Shown here in pieces: positions 12,311-26,800 of a stretch of DNA of 64,000 nt. The stretch's first letter is position 1. Every line of letters starts with the position of its first letter. Below the pieces are notes generated by a model. The model did no database searches. It was not told the origin of the DNA and was given only the letters and a program-made list of their open reading frames with translations. A program made the translations under genes and the position numbers. Origin of the DNA: Cristatella mucedo (lineage: Eukaryota; Bryozoa; Phylactolaemata; Cristatellidae); NCBI GenBank assembly GCA_009760855.2, contig WPIO01000014.1, forward strand, positions 4,547,001-4,611,000. The letters are read 5' to 3'.

Positions 12311-13449
12311 CGATTAAATCATTGCAATACCATGCTAATGATGCCCAAGTAAGACGTGAGGCATTTTAAAAGATAAAATCTACGCTACCAAGAGAGCAAA
12401 AAAATCACGCTTAGTGTTCATGATGTTCTTTAGACGTACGTAATTTTTAATGCATGAACGTCTGAAAATTTACAGGGAAGATCGGTGGACACGTGAAGAG
12501 ACACCACTTTATCTGCATCCGGCTTTGCTAATCTCTCTAGCAATTAGAGCCAAGAGAGCTAAAGATTCGCAGGAACTAATCATTCGAATGTCTTTTTTAG
12601 TCTGTCAACTAAAACAAGAGGTCAAAAATAATTTGCTTTTAGATCGAGTGGCACACAGATGGGGTGTTAGTGGACCGCCTTGGGGAGAAGTAGCAGAAGG
12701 ACGGACGGACTTTCTCGCTTTAATTAGTAGATATATCAAAGCCAGCATTTGCCACGTGATACCTTTGATTACTGGGAGCCAAGTAGGAGCACTCTGTGTG
12801 CGACATGGTGCATAATTTGAAAAACAAGGATTACTGAAATCCGGTGTAAAATAATGATCGCGGCTTAAGCGAAAAAAGTACTAAGATCGGCCGTGCAGAA
12901 ACTATTCAAGGGATTTCCCAAACACCAAAACCAGACCAGAAAGGCTGTGAAAAGTGCTCTTGCCAATATATACGTACACCAAAGGCTAACATAAGTCCTT
13001 GCATTTAGCATTGCAACCGTAGCCAAAGAAAATAGCCGGGTGTATGTTAGTTTTAGGCACTCTCGGCTACCCCAATATGCCAAAAAGCTTATAGGTTTGG
13101 AGTTGCTAATAGGGTGACAAGGTAAGCAGCTTCAAGCCCAGATCCAAGCCTAGCTTAAATTATTCCACGTCAAGCTCACAACAGACCATCAGGTTCTGGA
13201 TTTTCAAAAACTAACATTGACAGTGCTCGCAAAAAGCTCAAAATCATGATGACTGGCAAAACGATTCAGCTGCATAATTGTGTGTGCCAATAAGCTTGCA
13301 TAAGGATTTCTGGTGATTGTTGTGGAAGTCAAAGGTACGACTCCAGAAACAACGTGGCATCGTCTTCATAATGTCAAGCGCTACCCTATTCCCTTTGGGT
13401 TAAGAGCTAAGTGCATGCTAAATACGGCTGCACCGGCACCTACATACTT

Positions 13450-13640
13450 GTAGGTGGTGGGCTTCTACAATGACCCCGGATAAGGTGCTTCTTCTTGACG
13501 AACCAGTTCGAGGCTTCAAGTCTTTCAGCAGGCAATCCTTTGTTGCCTGCTGCAAGCGGGTGACAGTAGCCACACTGCGCTCTTCCGCCACAAGGCGACA
13601 AGTGCCAGTACCGAGTTCAAACTGCTGAGGATTGCACTAC
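13450..13640 (+). mobile_element. Diverged SINE, subfamily B
   Basis: Shares GGATAAGGTGCTTCTT..GACGA, GCAATCCTTTGTTGCCTGC and GCAAGCGG.TGACAGTAGCC with the other B copies. Confidence 0.55.
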
Positions 13641-13737
13641 ATTTTGCCGGCGACCACATAATTTGATACATCAGCACCGTGTTCACTAACAGGTGTCAGC
13701 TATCAAAACAAACAAAGGCAGCTATGCTCGTAAGCAG

Positions 13738-13743
13738 TTTATT
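13738..13743 (-). terminator. Candidate ING3 polyadenylation signal
   Basis: TTTATT on the plus strand reads AATAAA in the ING3 sense, about 265 bases after the stop codon. Position is plausible but there is no transcript evidence. Confidence 0.4.
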
Positions 13744-14007
13744 ATAAAAACGAATGCGACGCACGTGCCCTGCATATATATAGATATATATATGCACGCG
13801 AACTGCACATACGTATGTACGCACACACGGTATGCAGGCTATAAAAGAAGCTTTAAAGATGCCGGAAGCTGCACGCTCTTGAGTAACTAGAGTACGGCAC
13901 CGGAGTTGATAAATGTCTCACCACGTGACGGCAGCTGACCGAGGTCAGCTGCCGTTACTTTCGCTCTACTATAGAGCAAATAACGAGCGCACGTCCACGC
14001 CATCATC

Positions 14008-14118
14008 TCATTTCCTCCCGCGTCTTTTCATCGCTGCCGTACATTGGGGACAGTACCACTTGCCTTTGGGAGCATGTAGGAGATTAACGCAGCCGTAGTG
14101 AAACCATTCGATCGGACA
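14008..14118 (-). CDS. ING3: ING3 exon 10 (stop)
   Basis: 111 nt, acceptor TTGTTCCAG, coding [14 protein letters not shown], then [19 protein letters not shown] and TGA. It completes the PHD zinc ligands. Confidence 0.97.
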   Translation of the reverse strand, partial: CPIEWFHYGCVNLLHAPKGKWYCPQCTAAMKRRGRK

Positions 14119-17100
14119 CTGGAACAAAGAGGCACGATACACGATGTGCAGACGGCAGCGCATTAAGCAGGAAGCAACAGTGGGCAGCAAATGTAAGAGA
14201 CTACGGGCAAGCGAGGGACGAGAGAAAAATCGACGACGAGGGATACCATGCATGCATACGGGTCGAACATTGTCGAGGAAATCCCCATATATAGCATATA
14301 GCTATTGCTCGTACAGCTGCCACTTGGTCACAAGAGATGCCGGCCCAAGCTGTGTCGAAGGCACGGCGCAGCAGCGTGCAAGCGACGAGTTTCACTGCAT
14401 ACCGTACGGAGCGGCTGAAGCTTTGGCGATAGCAGCACGTAGCAAAAAAGCTTAGCACATGTGGATGGATATACGAAAATAAAACACCACAGCAGCGGCC
14501 CCACTTCTAGACAATGCTTGCATCGCGGGCGGCACTCGACGGCGGCGGCCCAAACGGCTTAGCCTCAGCCCGCGCCGAACAAGGAATAGCTAGCCCCAGA
14601 GATTTGGCCGCGAACCCTATGCAGGATCGAATGGCCGTAAGAGACCAATGCTCAGAGGGCAGGCAGGCACTCTTTGCACGACTCGTGAAGCCTCTGCTGA
14701 CAGCAGACACTTGCATGGCCTGAGATCACTTGGCAAATCTGACAAGAGGTGTGCGTCTGCACGCCTTGTTAAACTGCAGTCTCAATTCGCTCATCCAAAG
14801 CAGAGCTTACTCGGTTGCGACGGCCAAGCGGCTCTCTGACCAAGCGCTGCGCTTGACCGAGACGCATCGTGCATAGGTCGTAGCTTGTAGAGCTACGAGC
14901 CAGGCGGAGAGGAAATGAATACGGCTTGCCTGCACGCCCAATAGCCTGCGGATAGCAGGTGGCAGGAGACTTTGCGCAACTCTAGAAACCGAGGCTGGCC
15001 GGGCAAACGCGGTTGCATCACATCCACCGGACGTTCGTGGCAACAGCTAAAGGGACACCGTGAGCCACCACTCACATCGACGTTATCGCATCCGACCATT
15101 TCACCGTAAGAGACCTGGTTGCATATGCAATAACGCGGCTCGTTGGCATCGACGTTCCAATCCGGATTGGATGCAGACTCGTCGACGGCTGCAGGCTCAG
15201 CAGCAGCAGCAGCAGCGGTGGCAGTACTAGCCGACTCCACATGTCCGCCGGTCGACGACGAAGGCGAGGTTATCGGCGCACCGGCTGCCCCCGGGGTCGT
15301 CTTGGTCTGCTGAGCCTGAAGCAGGGCCGCTGCCTTGTGCGTATGCCTGTAAGGTCAAGAAGCGGAAGCAAGAGAAGTAGAAGCGCAGCTGGCTAGCTGT
15401 TGCATTCCAGATTATGACTACTTACGCCAAAGGTGCAAGGGAAAGCCGACAAAGACGAGCATACAAAACACACTTTTGGGCGATCATCGATGTGCTAACT
15501 ATAGGCTACCTACCTCGAAGGGCAAGTATTATGAGCAGCAGTTAGCTTAGACACAAGCCCCCCCCCCACCACACCAGGGGCAATATCGGACTTGGTTGTT
15601 TGATATTACTATGCAGGAAAGGCACTGAGAAAATCACCAGAGCCAAGCACAACAATGCTATCCCAGTTGGCAATGATGAATGAATCGACAAGTGAATGCA
15701 AAGCCATCCACGTGTAACAGTCCAATACCCGTCCGTCTGCAGGTCAGTGAAGCAGCACGGCTGTAAAGTATCGCAAGTGCTATTTGCAACAGCTTAAAAT
15801 AAACCTTTGGCCAGCGACTATATCCAGCCTACAAAAACAAAGCTACTACTGCATCAAAATAGCCTAAGCCACGGGCTGCCAAGGAACAGTAAGCTCGCGA
15901 GAAACGCCTTTAGCAATCAGCCAATCGAATGAAATGCCTGGTTCGGGAATTTTTCCAATTGCCGAGCCCGAAACTCACAAGAAGTAGCCAACCGGCCGGC
16001 GTCGACAGCATCCAGAGCTGTTCGCGTTCGGAAGCCGCTAGCAAGAAGACAAGAGCATGACTGACAAAGCCAGCCAGCCAGCCAGCCAGCCAACGGGCCT
16101 TACTTCTTAACCCGCTGCGACCTAGTGACCTCCGACAATGCATTGCTGATGGCAGCGGCAGTGGCAGAACTGCCGATGGGATTGGGTGGCGTGGCCCAGG
16201 CATCCTGATTCTTGGTGAGCAGCTCGTAGCTAGCTTTCAGACTGGACGTCCTGCGCCCGTGCTGCAGCTGCTGTGTGGCCGCGATGGCCTGAGAAGCTGC
16301 TGCGGCGATGGCGGCGTTGCTCTGCGCTCCCACGTGTCCTGCATGAGTCGAGGGGCAAAACAAAAAGTGTTGCCGTCAAACAGGGCTCGCACGAAGCCAA
16401 GAGCAATGCCATTGCGCTGACCGAGCTGCCGGGCACAGCAGAGCCTGGCTGTGAGGCTGGGAAATCGATGGAAAAACAGACAGACGAAACTGAGCGGAAT
16501 GAGGCAGCAAATGACAGCTAAGAACGGCGAGGCAGGAAGGAACCGCAAGGCGTGAGGGACGGCAGCTGCGCTGCAAGAGAAGTGGGCTCCGGCGGTCGGG
16601 ACTGGCATGCTAACGCCCCCTTCCTGCTGCTGTTTGTCCTAGAGAAGGCCGAGCACCGAGACATTGAGAGTGAAACAGCAGTAGTGTAGCAGCTGGGCTG
16701 CAGGAAGCCTTACGACGACATGAACCTAGGCAGCTCGGTGTGTAACTCGCTCCTGACGAGATCATAGACTGCATCAACTTAACTCACGGCACGCACTAAC
16801 GCCAGCAAACAGTGGCAGCTCCTCACGAGTATTGTCAGAGAAGGTGAGCAATGTCTCCCGGCCACTCGACAACTGCTCGACATGAAGCTACGCAATGCAA
16901 GCCGAGCTTCCGAAGCCCTGCACCGATTTTAAATGGTGAGAAGCTCGATGCTGGGTCACTTGGAAGTGACCGGAGGTTAAGGAGTGAGGTTAAAGCAAGT
17001 TTTGCAGGAGAGCCCTCATCCTCGTGCACCAGCTGGGCTCGCCACGGTGGCGTGTTGGCTTAATCGAAGCACTGGCGCGACCTAGTGGCTCTCATAGTTC

Positions 17101-19474
17101 TACCAACTCCCAAGTTCTGCACCGACTGCACAGGCCGACTTCTCGGTATTCGCAGCATTGTCTCGAACCGCCCTGCTCGATCTGCCTCGAGCGCAGCTGT
17201 GGATATCTCTCACTTAGTGGTCATCAGGTCTGCTATAACCCCGGCGACCCACCGTAAATCTCGTCTTTGGAGTTCTCGCTCAATGTGCAATAAATCCCTG
17301 ATAATAAACGACATGATAAATGAAAACAGGTCCATGCAGCAATCTTGTTGATCGTTTCCTCACCTTTTTTGTCAACGAGATAGACAAGATCAGAAGCCCA
17401 TTCCTAAGATGGCAACATCCCCTCTGGACTCCTGTCCCTCAATTCTGTGCGGCACCTCAATATATGTCAGCACAACATATGTAAAGTGCTTAGAAAGAGA
17501 TTAAGTTCTTTGAGTGTGCTATCCAAATGTATTATTATTATTATTGTTATAGGCTCAAATCTGGCATTTTGGGCCTAAATCAAAGGAGTGCACTGCAAGC
17601 TGCATGAAAATGCACGGTTGAGTAATCGGCAACGGCAGCAAAAGAGTGCACTTTCGTCTCACCCAAGCTATAGCTCATCGATGAAGCAGCACTTCCATAC
17701 ACAGCCGACGTCGGCGAACTGGCTGAGGACGAACTCGGCGTCTTGTTTCGTAATACGAGCACTTCATTGCTGACATCTGGAGCAGCCGCTGGCAGCAGTG
17801 GAGTGGCAACCGCCGCAGCTGGTAGCGCCATCGGTGGAAGCTGTGACACCAGGCGCTCTGTGGTGTGCATTCTTTTCTCTGGGACAGCCGTCATGCTGGT
17901 AGTGCCGCCCATACCGACGTGATTTGAGTACTTACGCTCTGAAAGTAAGCATTCAGCCTAGCATCTAGTAAGTATCTAGTAAGCATCTAGCCTGCCACAA
18001 TAGGAGCATCTTGACATCTGCTAAAGCCACAACAAACTATGACATAGCTACCATATGGCGGATGGCATTCTGAACTGGACGACCAATTAGCCAGTCATTA
18101 CTCACTGGTTTACCCACATACCGACGTCCGTTGCAGTAACAGCATTAATAGGGCAGCATGTCATGTAGCCTACACAATTTCATGCAGTAGTAAAATTCGT
18201 GCAGAATACACGATTAAAATCCAATTGTCAAAGCCAGTCCCTCTGACCGATGCAGACGAAATCGAACACTACTACAAGTCTGGAAATAAAGTCTTGCTAT
18301 TCTACTGAACTTCGGTTGCAGAAAATTGTTCTTAAAATGATATAAACTCTTATGCTAAAAGGATACCATGAACCCGCGAGACTCTTATACCAACTATACA
18401 GCAGCAGTGCTGTTCTGCAGCAAGCCCCTGGTAACAACCCAAGGTCGACCTAATTGCACATGCTGGTTCTGGTCTGCTTCAGCAAACCCTGGCGCTCGAG
18501 ATGACTACACCCTGGCACGACAGGAAAGCACCGAAAAGTAGATGGTTGCTCTACTTCATCCAACCTATTAGCATTTGGAAGGCCAGACAGCGCGGCTAGT
18601 AAGGCTTTCTTCGTGCTAGCGCTGCCATGATGCTGTAATAAGTCCTACAAAAAATCAGATGCTAACCCAAACTCGATGGTTTCGAACTACCACTTTTTTT
18701 GGGGACAGCCTGGTTGCTAAAGCAGCAGTTAGATGCAACTGAAATCAGAACAAAAATGATGCAGATGCAAAGGTGTATATTGCAGTGCAGTCGTCTGTTT
18801 AAAATACTGCTAACAAATGCTAAAGCCCTCACCCATTGGACTCGATACCACACTTCGAGGGGAATTAGAGAATGCGAGCAGTATTTAATGCAACATCCTC
18901 AAATCCAAAGAAATGCTAAATCGCAGGCTGTCAGATGTCAGCTAAGCTTACGTCAGTCAAATTTCTCTTAACAGATCCTCTAAACTGCATAACAACCAAC
19001 CAGAAGGTCAATGAAGGGAAGTAAAAGGAGCAGACATAAACTGAGCATCGACTAACATAACGATCGGTTATCATGACTGACCAGGCGGTGCTCAAGTAAA
19101 GCCACCCCTGGCCTATTAGGTGGGAGCCAAGTCTGACACCAGGTCGGGAGGCCAGCGACCGTGCTTGGGCGACCGAAGTTTCGAGGCAGGCCCCTTGGTG
19201 CTTGGCCAGGCAGCTTTGGCAATTCGGTGTCATTTCGGTCAATTTTAGCTTGCTGCAGGCTCTGGAGGCACGACCCACAGACCCCCGTGCCACCCCGCGA
19301 TCCAATTCTGGCTTCGCCTTTGGAAGAGCTTGTATATTTACAACATCTGAGAAAATCCAAAATGCCCATGACAAACATCGCGATATCATGGCAGTGTCCA
19401 CAGACGTCCATATATTTCTGCAGTTGAACATAACTGTAGTGTGGATGAACAAAGAATAGGGGATCTTAGGGAGA

Positions 19475-19558
<84 letters not shown>

Positions 19559-20784
19559 GAGAGGGAGACAGACAGACAGACACACAGAGACAGAAGAGAG
19601 AAAGACAGAGAGATAGAGAGGGAGACGGAAAGGGAGAGAGAGAGAGAGGGGAGAGAGAGAGAACTTGATCATGATCATGAACTTCAGATCCACTCCACCC
19701 AGTGAATCAACAGGCCGTTGGTTCAGGCCTCTAGATTCCCTGAGAGCCTTGTGAGATACAAAGCAGCTGCTATACTATTTCACTAAAGATTGCTGGTGAT
19801 AGGCCTTGGCCCATGCTGCAGACCCTGGTAACTCCTTCCCGGCTGCTGTGAGAATCACTTGCTCTCATCTCATCAGCTGTTCTAAAGTTCTACCCAGTTA
19901 CCTAGGCTTTAAGCATGCCACAGAAACTGTGTGGCATCACACTCATTCATAATTTAAGGGAAATTTCCTAATGGCAGAGGTACTTCAGCAGAAGATTTTC
20001 AGACCAGCTTCCAAGACCTAGCACCACCTAGGCGACATCACCTGGTGGATATTGACACCATCAAGAGCCACTAAAGAAAGGTGGCCTGCTTGCTTGACCA
20101 GACAAAAGTAGGATTTGGTCGCCCAACTTTGACCATGGACTGGAAACCGCCAGGAAAGCAGTGCACTGAAGTAAGGTATCGTGCAGTTATATAAGAAAAA
20201 ATTGCAGTACTGTCAAACTGAAATGAAAGAATATTGCGAATCACCGATTAAATGAAACTTATTCACCTGCATTCCTTCAGTCTATGGTTTACATCGGAGG
20301 CAAAGGCGGTCTGGTTTGGTGACGCGGCGGTACCTATTATGGTGGCCAAGCCCTGCTATGCCCACCTGGTAGCAAGATTCCAGAAGCCAATAAAAACCCT
20401 ATTCAGACCGTGGGCTTTATAAGAGAACCCAATTCGTACAGACTCTGGTGGTAAGGTTGCTGTGAGAATCCTTCGTGCAGTGGTCGCAGTCCAGTCGCCA
20501 ACAGGAGCTTGTGAAAGTCAGTAACCGACCTCAAACGACCTGCACGTTCGCACAATGAGAGGCAGAAGCGGCTACGGCGTAAGGCTGCTTCCATAAGCCA
20601 CGGCCTCGTGCTGGCACATTATACACAAGTTAAGAAAGACGAGTGATGCACACACGAGACAACGACAATTCCTTTTCAAAATTAGTCCAGCTCGTCCGGC
20701 CTGTCGTCAACAGCATAGCTGCTGCAGCATGCAGCCAGTTCCGTTAGAGCCTCATTATGAAGGAAGCACAGCACCGACTTCAAG

Positions 20785-20825
<41 letters not shown>

Positions 20826-23800
20826 CCTATAGGTTGGGTTGCTCACTTTCATCAGCCTACCTATCCGATCTCCTTGTTCGTCTAGCGCACTTCTCTTAGG
20901 GCGCGATGCAGACGACTTATTATTATCATTATCACTTGCTTGGCAAGGCTTACTTTCTCTTGGAGTAGAGCACTCTTTAGGCACGCTGTCCAGCTCCAGC
21001 GATCCTGTGCAACGGGAGAGAAGCCGCATCAGCAAGCTGACAGCAAGCAGCGCATGCATGACACGCGAAACGACAGCACGTGTGCCAGCGGCGGCAGAAG
21101 CAGCAAGTGCAAATCCGAGGCTGGCCGAAGCCACAGAGCACCAACGGAGCGGAGGCCAGCCGTCGCGGCACACGGCCGCAAGCAAGCAAGCAAGCACGAG
21201 GTGGAGGAGTGGGCAGGCAAACGAACTCTTTTCGAGAATCTCTGTTATTCCAGCATTGTCTGCCTCGAGCTCCATTTTAAATTTGTTGAGTTCGACGTCG
21301 AGCTTTCTGAGATGCCGGTCAACCTACAAGCATGAGCTGAGAACGTCGGTGGCTCTCGGCTACCGCGACCTGGGCGGGGCCAATGACTTTTGCAGCCTGC
21401 ACGCACGCTGTGCCGTGCACGAAGGGTGCTCGCACGTGCCAAGCACTCGCCATCACAACTTGAATTTGATGCCTCCAAATATGACAGCAACTTGGGTGCG
21501 GCAGAAACCTGGCAGAGCGACTACCGGGTGGAAGCGACGTCGAAAGAAAAACCGAGGCACAATGCCTAGACATGCCCACTGCAGGGCAAGGCAGGCTAGG
21601 GAGTGCTGCAAAGTCATTGCCCTGCGAGTTTCAAAGGCACTCGGCTCGAGCTGCTTGTTCGGCAGAAATCTAAAGAAGAAGGAGAACGGCCCCTTCTGGA
21701 GAAGCACCTTGAAGCTGTAGGCTGAAGGTGCGCCACACGACAAGCTAGCCTTGAACTGCTCGATAAGCCAAGAAGCCCTCCTGCTCATTTGGGCTCCACT
21801 TCGGAACACCTCCCACCCCCCCCCCACTGCTAGAGCCCCAACGAATCTAAATATAGGTGGCTGCAGGGTAACATCCTTAGGCGACTTGGGTCTATTTAGC
21901 ACCCGTGGATCGTCACAGCTCATCAGGCTACAGGGATGATTACAAGTTTTCCAGCGATTCCTCGAAGGGGGTTTCCTCGAAGCATTTTGGCTCCCATCAC
22001 ATGCGACCGACTCGAAAAAAGAGTGCTGAAGGAGGCCGCATAAGGTGCCTTTTTATCATCCTTCTAGACCTGGTAACCCCCCCCCCCTAAGGAGACAGAG
22101 AGTGGTGCTGCACATCAATGGCACACAGAATGACAGGCCTCGTGGGGTCCTCTACTATACAACTATGGCAGTTCCTTTAGAAAAAGGAACTTAAGCCATT
22201 TCTGGAAACAGACTTGGGCATACTGCACGCCGAAGGAACGAGCGCCACGTCAATGGGCTCTTCAGACTCCTTATAGAAAAGTAGTTATACCCCAGTATAT
22301 GACAGCCCAAACCTATGCACTGAAGGAGCATCCACCCTTAACCTCATTAGACCCCTTCAAAAAAGAGACTACTACCACCATTTCCATAGCCCCAAGCTGC
22401 GTATTCGTATCTCTCAGCAAGGCAAGCTATTGTAGCCCCATCCAAAAAGCTGGGTAGGGGCTGCCTACGGAAAAACGTCTTAAAAGCTGCGCTCTGATGG
22501 CACCGGCACACAGTGCATAAAGGCTCTAGACTCTATATAAAAAAGGTCAATTTTCCATTTTGAGATAGCCTTATGGTCCGCATCGAAGGCAAGCCACCCT
22601 GAAAGCCTTTTACATACACCCACCGGTTTAATATCAGCATTCTTTCCCATTTTGGAGCTTGAAGCTGTGTGCAGGACGTACACGCAAGTACAAACGTATA
22701 CGCACATACAAAAACCCACATAATTATAGCCCTACGTCTTAGCGCAGGGATGAGGTGCTCACACTTCCGGACTAGTGCTGTGGCTCCGAGTCATGCAGCA
22801 TGCAATTCTTTATTGCTTGCTGCCATCGAAGTGCAAGCCACCAAGTTTTCACTGCTGCGATACAAATAAGGCAGTAATATCTGCTGATCTTTACATTTAC
22901 TTTATTTATTTACATCACCAAAATACTTGATAAGTGCAATGGGAAAACTAGCTCAAAGGAACGAAACCACAAGCTGGAGCTAACACCTGTGGATGGCAGC
23001 GAGCAGTTCCATGGCAGCAGCCACATGACAACTGCAAAATGGGAAGACAATGCAGAGGATCTTCCACAAACAATTAAAGGCCAGACGTCAGTGAATTTAG
23101 GTCCACGTGCTTAGCTCACAATCAACTACAACCATAGCTGCCACCTTGGTAATAATAACTTAAAAATATCGTGCATTAGTAATCTGTCTTTGCTTGAAGA
23201 CACCGACAGACAGAAGCACCGTTCAATCATTGCATGGGCTGGCTCCCAGTCAAGCAACACATCGATTTCAAGGTTCTGTCACTCACGTTTAGGTCAGTTC
23301 ACTTTTTGGATCCAGCATACCCATCCGATCTACTCCCTACCAGGCTAAGCTTCATACCACCCAATTTTCCGAATCGAATAGTTTACCTATACTTCATACG
23401 AACCTCAAATTCTTTGCAGATCGTGCCTTCAGTTCCAATGCTCCCAAAGACTAGGAGCTCACTCCCGATTGGTGTCATCACAGCCCCTGACTTGACAACA
23501 TATTTCATTTGGTTGGGCTTTTGTGATTCGTTCTTCGTGTACATGTACCTGCTTACGCTATGCTTGCAGATTACATCTGCTTGCACATGTTACCACCAAA
23601 CATTTGGTAATGCTTTCTCTACAGCATCTGCAAAGTGCCTAAAAGGAGATTCAGTTCTCTGAAGGCACTATACAAATATACATCACAGCATTTAGTGAGT
23701 CCCTGTGATTCGACCTTCGTGTGCTTATGCGTGCTGACACTGTGCATGCTGCCACAACCCATATTTGCACGCTGACCCTGTGCAAGTAAATGCTAACCAT

Positions 23801-26800
23801 GTTATGCTTGTTGACATTGTGCATGCTACCACCAACCTTTCGATCATGCTTCCTTTACAGCATATGTAAAGTGCCTAGAAAGTGATAAGTTCTAAGATAA
23901 ATGTATTAGTATTATTATTCTAAAACTGATGAAAGACTGTCATCACTAGTATAACCACTAGAGCTCTACCATTGAGTACAACTTGGAGGCCCTAGGCTGC
24001 AGGTTTTGCTCATTCCTTCACTCGCCGAGTGAAGAAAAACCACCTTGGAAGGCACTATACAAACTTGGCTGCCGGTGCAGCAACAGTTATCTTTTAAAGG
24101 AGTCATGCAACATAAAAAGAAGGAAAGTAGAAAATATCGAATGCTATGCAGTGACGCTTGAATTGGATAATTAAAACGAATGCGGTAAGGACTATGAATA
24201 TTGCTAAAACAATCCGTGCAGGCCACTGACTCCCACAGACATTGCTCGTTGCTGAAACGAAGAAAGAAAATAGCCATTGAAGGATTTCTCAGACGATGTC
24301 TCCAGATTGAAAAAAAAGTTCACGCATGCAAACTTTTTCTTGCCGGAGTTGCTACACTGAAGTGTACGTTATCGGTCCATGCCGGGTGGGGGGGGATACC
24401 CGAGTTAATCAATCTTGCTACCTAGTCCCTCCTCTCCAGAGTCCATGCTTGAAAGGGCAGACCGACCAGAAACCAGAGATATATTAATACATTTATACAG
24501 CGCCCCCAGAGAACTTAATTCCTTTCTAGGCACTTTACGTATGCTATAACAGAAGCATGAACACTAAAGTCTGAAACGACCTACAAAAACCTGGTGACTT
24601 AGTCCCTCTTCTCCCCAGGGCAAGTTTGAAAGGGAAGAACAATCAGAAACTAGAACAATATTTGTCAGAAATGACTTGCAGATATAGCAGCTGCGGCGCT
24701 ATAGTGTGATTGGGCCGTTTGTGGCCCGGAGCCGTTGGTGATATGTAGTTAATGTGCATTTTATGCAACACTAGCTTATGCCCGTGAGAAATCCACGGAA
24801 ATTTCACACGGCTTCTGCTTCATCCTCACTCTCTCAGCCTCCCTCCGCTTTCAGGCAAGAACAGCTTATTCTTTCAACTTCTTCAGCAAGCCGTTCATAA
24901 GCCTCACCTGCCATAACTGCTGTTGCTGGCAACAATGCCCTTCCTTTTCAGCTTCTACTGACGCTGGATCTTGATTGGTATTCATTGTACAAATATACTA
25001 GCTGCTAAATATACTAGCTGCTAATATAAAATCTACCATTAATTCACAACCACGTCCCCAAACCAGTAAAGCTCGCACTTTTCAATAACTGGGCAGATTT
25101 CCAATACACCAACTCAGCTATGCCGAGCACATGCTGAGATGCACCGGAAGCTCCAGTCGGCACTTTGGGCATAGGGCATAGAGTGCTAGCTGCAAGAATG
25201 ACATGGCCAACCTTTGAAAAACCCTTTGAGGCCAAACCTGTTTAAGTGTTTGAAGTTCTAGCATTTCACTGTTCACTATCAGCTATGACGGTGCACGTAG
25301 CAGTTACGTATGCAAAGTAGTAAATTATCTCCTCCCTTTTTGAAACTAATCACTGATGTACACTCGTTGCACTACTATATAAACACTGAAAAGGACTCAG
25401 TGCATATGTGAAGTCAGTGACTGTGACTTAATAACAAACCTGGCTTGCTATAAAGGTTGATATACTGCGAGTGTATCATAAAAGGACAGTGGAGATTACA
25501 GGTACAAGCATATCCCTGTTATTAATTTAAGCGAGAGAAAGTCCGACAGTCACGCATTTATCACACAGCTTCTCTACAGTGCTGTATTTCTACTATGACA
25601 AAGCGAAGTGAGTCCACAGGCTCACTCGACATATCCTTATCAATTTATGCAAGAAAGTCTGTCCTTCCCTCCGTCATTTTTTTTATTATTAATTAAAGCG
25701 AGAAAGTCCATCATTCCCTCTGCCATGCGTCAAGATAGAGCACTTGCTTCACGTGGCCTTCACGTCACGTTCAGCGAAGCTAGACTACAGGCTCATTTGA
25801 CGACAAAAACATACTGTACTAAGAGGTAATAGACGTATACATGTATGTAGAGTATTGTATTTTTTCCATGACTCGGTGAAGCGAGTCCACAGGCTCACTC
25901 GACGACAAAAAAATACTGTACTAAGAGGTAAGAGATGTGTAAATGTTTGTACAGTATTGTATTTCTACTATGACTCAGCGAAACGAGTCCACGGGCTCAC
26001 TCGTGTTTTACAATAATAATAATAATAATAATAATATTGCACTTGATAAAGCGCCCTCAGAGAACTTAATCTCTTTCTAGGCGCTTTACATTTGCTGCAA
26101 AGTGATACGCAATAGAATAGTAAGTAAAATCATGCTTGAAAAACAAACAAAATGAATAACATGGTTAGGGGTTACATGCACTGGGTCAGCATGCAAATGT
26201 GGTCAGTGGCAGCATGAACAGTGTCAGCACGCATAAGCACATCGAGGACGAATCACAAGGACCCACTAAATGCTGTCCTAAATAGGTATGTTTTTAAGTT
26301 TCTTTTAAATGTGGTCAGGTCAGGGGATGTTCTGATGCAGGTCGGGAGGGAGTTCCAGGCTGTGGGAGCATACGAGCTAAATGCACGGTCTCCAAAGGAT
26401 TTAAGGTTTGTGCGAGGTATTTCTAGACTGTTGGATTCCGAAAAGCGAGTGGTACGATGCTTTGCCTGATGGGTTAGTGCATCTGAAAGATAGGCTGGAG
26501 CCATAGAATGAAGAGACCTAAAAGTGAGCGACAAAACCTTGAAGTCAATCCGTTGCTTGACTGGTAACCAGTGCAGGTCGGCGAGAAGTGGAGTAATGTG
26601 GCAACTGCGACGCTCACGACAGACAAGCCTAGCTGCAGAGTTTTGCACCAGCTGCAATCGCCTGATCGTACATGCTGGTAGGCCAGTCAGCAGTGAGTTG
26701 CAGAAGTCGAGACGAGATGTCACGAATGCATGGACCAACTTGGACGTGGTATCCTTATCTAAACAAGCCCTAATTTTAGCAATGTTATGAAGCTGAAAAT

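Larger units (their letters stand above)
10103..13737. other. Intergenic region between INO80D and ING3
   Basis: No gene recognised. Short duplicated motif CAAGTGACACCC at about 10565 and 10610. A frame of 121 codons at 12450-12815 has no recognised domain. It contains a LINE relic (12035-12310) and a SINE (13450-13640). Confidence 0.5.
17939..20953 (-). other. ING3 intron 6
   Basis: 3.0 kb. Holds a (GA)n tract at 19475-19664 and (CT)n at 20787-20821. Longer open frames at 18931-19452 have no recognised domain. Confidence 0.6.

Noticed and set aside
12450-12815. 121-codon plus frame
   Set aside because: No domain, splice context or homology recognised, and surrounded by decayed sequence; not enough to call a gene.
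20839-21720. 293-codon plus-strand frame
   Set aside because: It lies antisense over ING3 exons 5 and 6, has no recognisable domain and follows the GC-rich composition.
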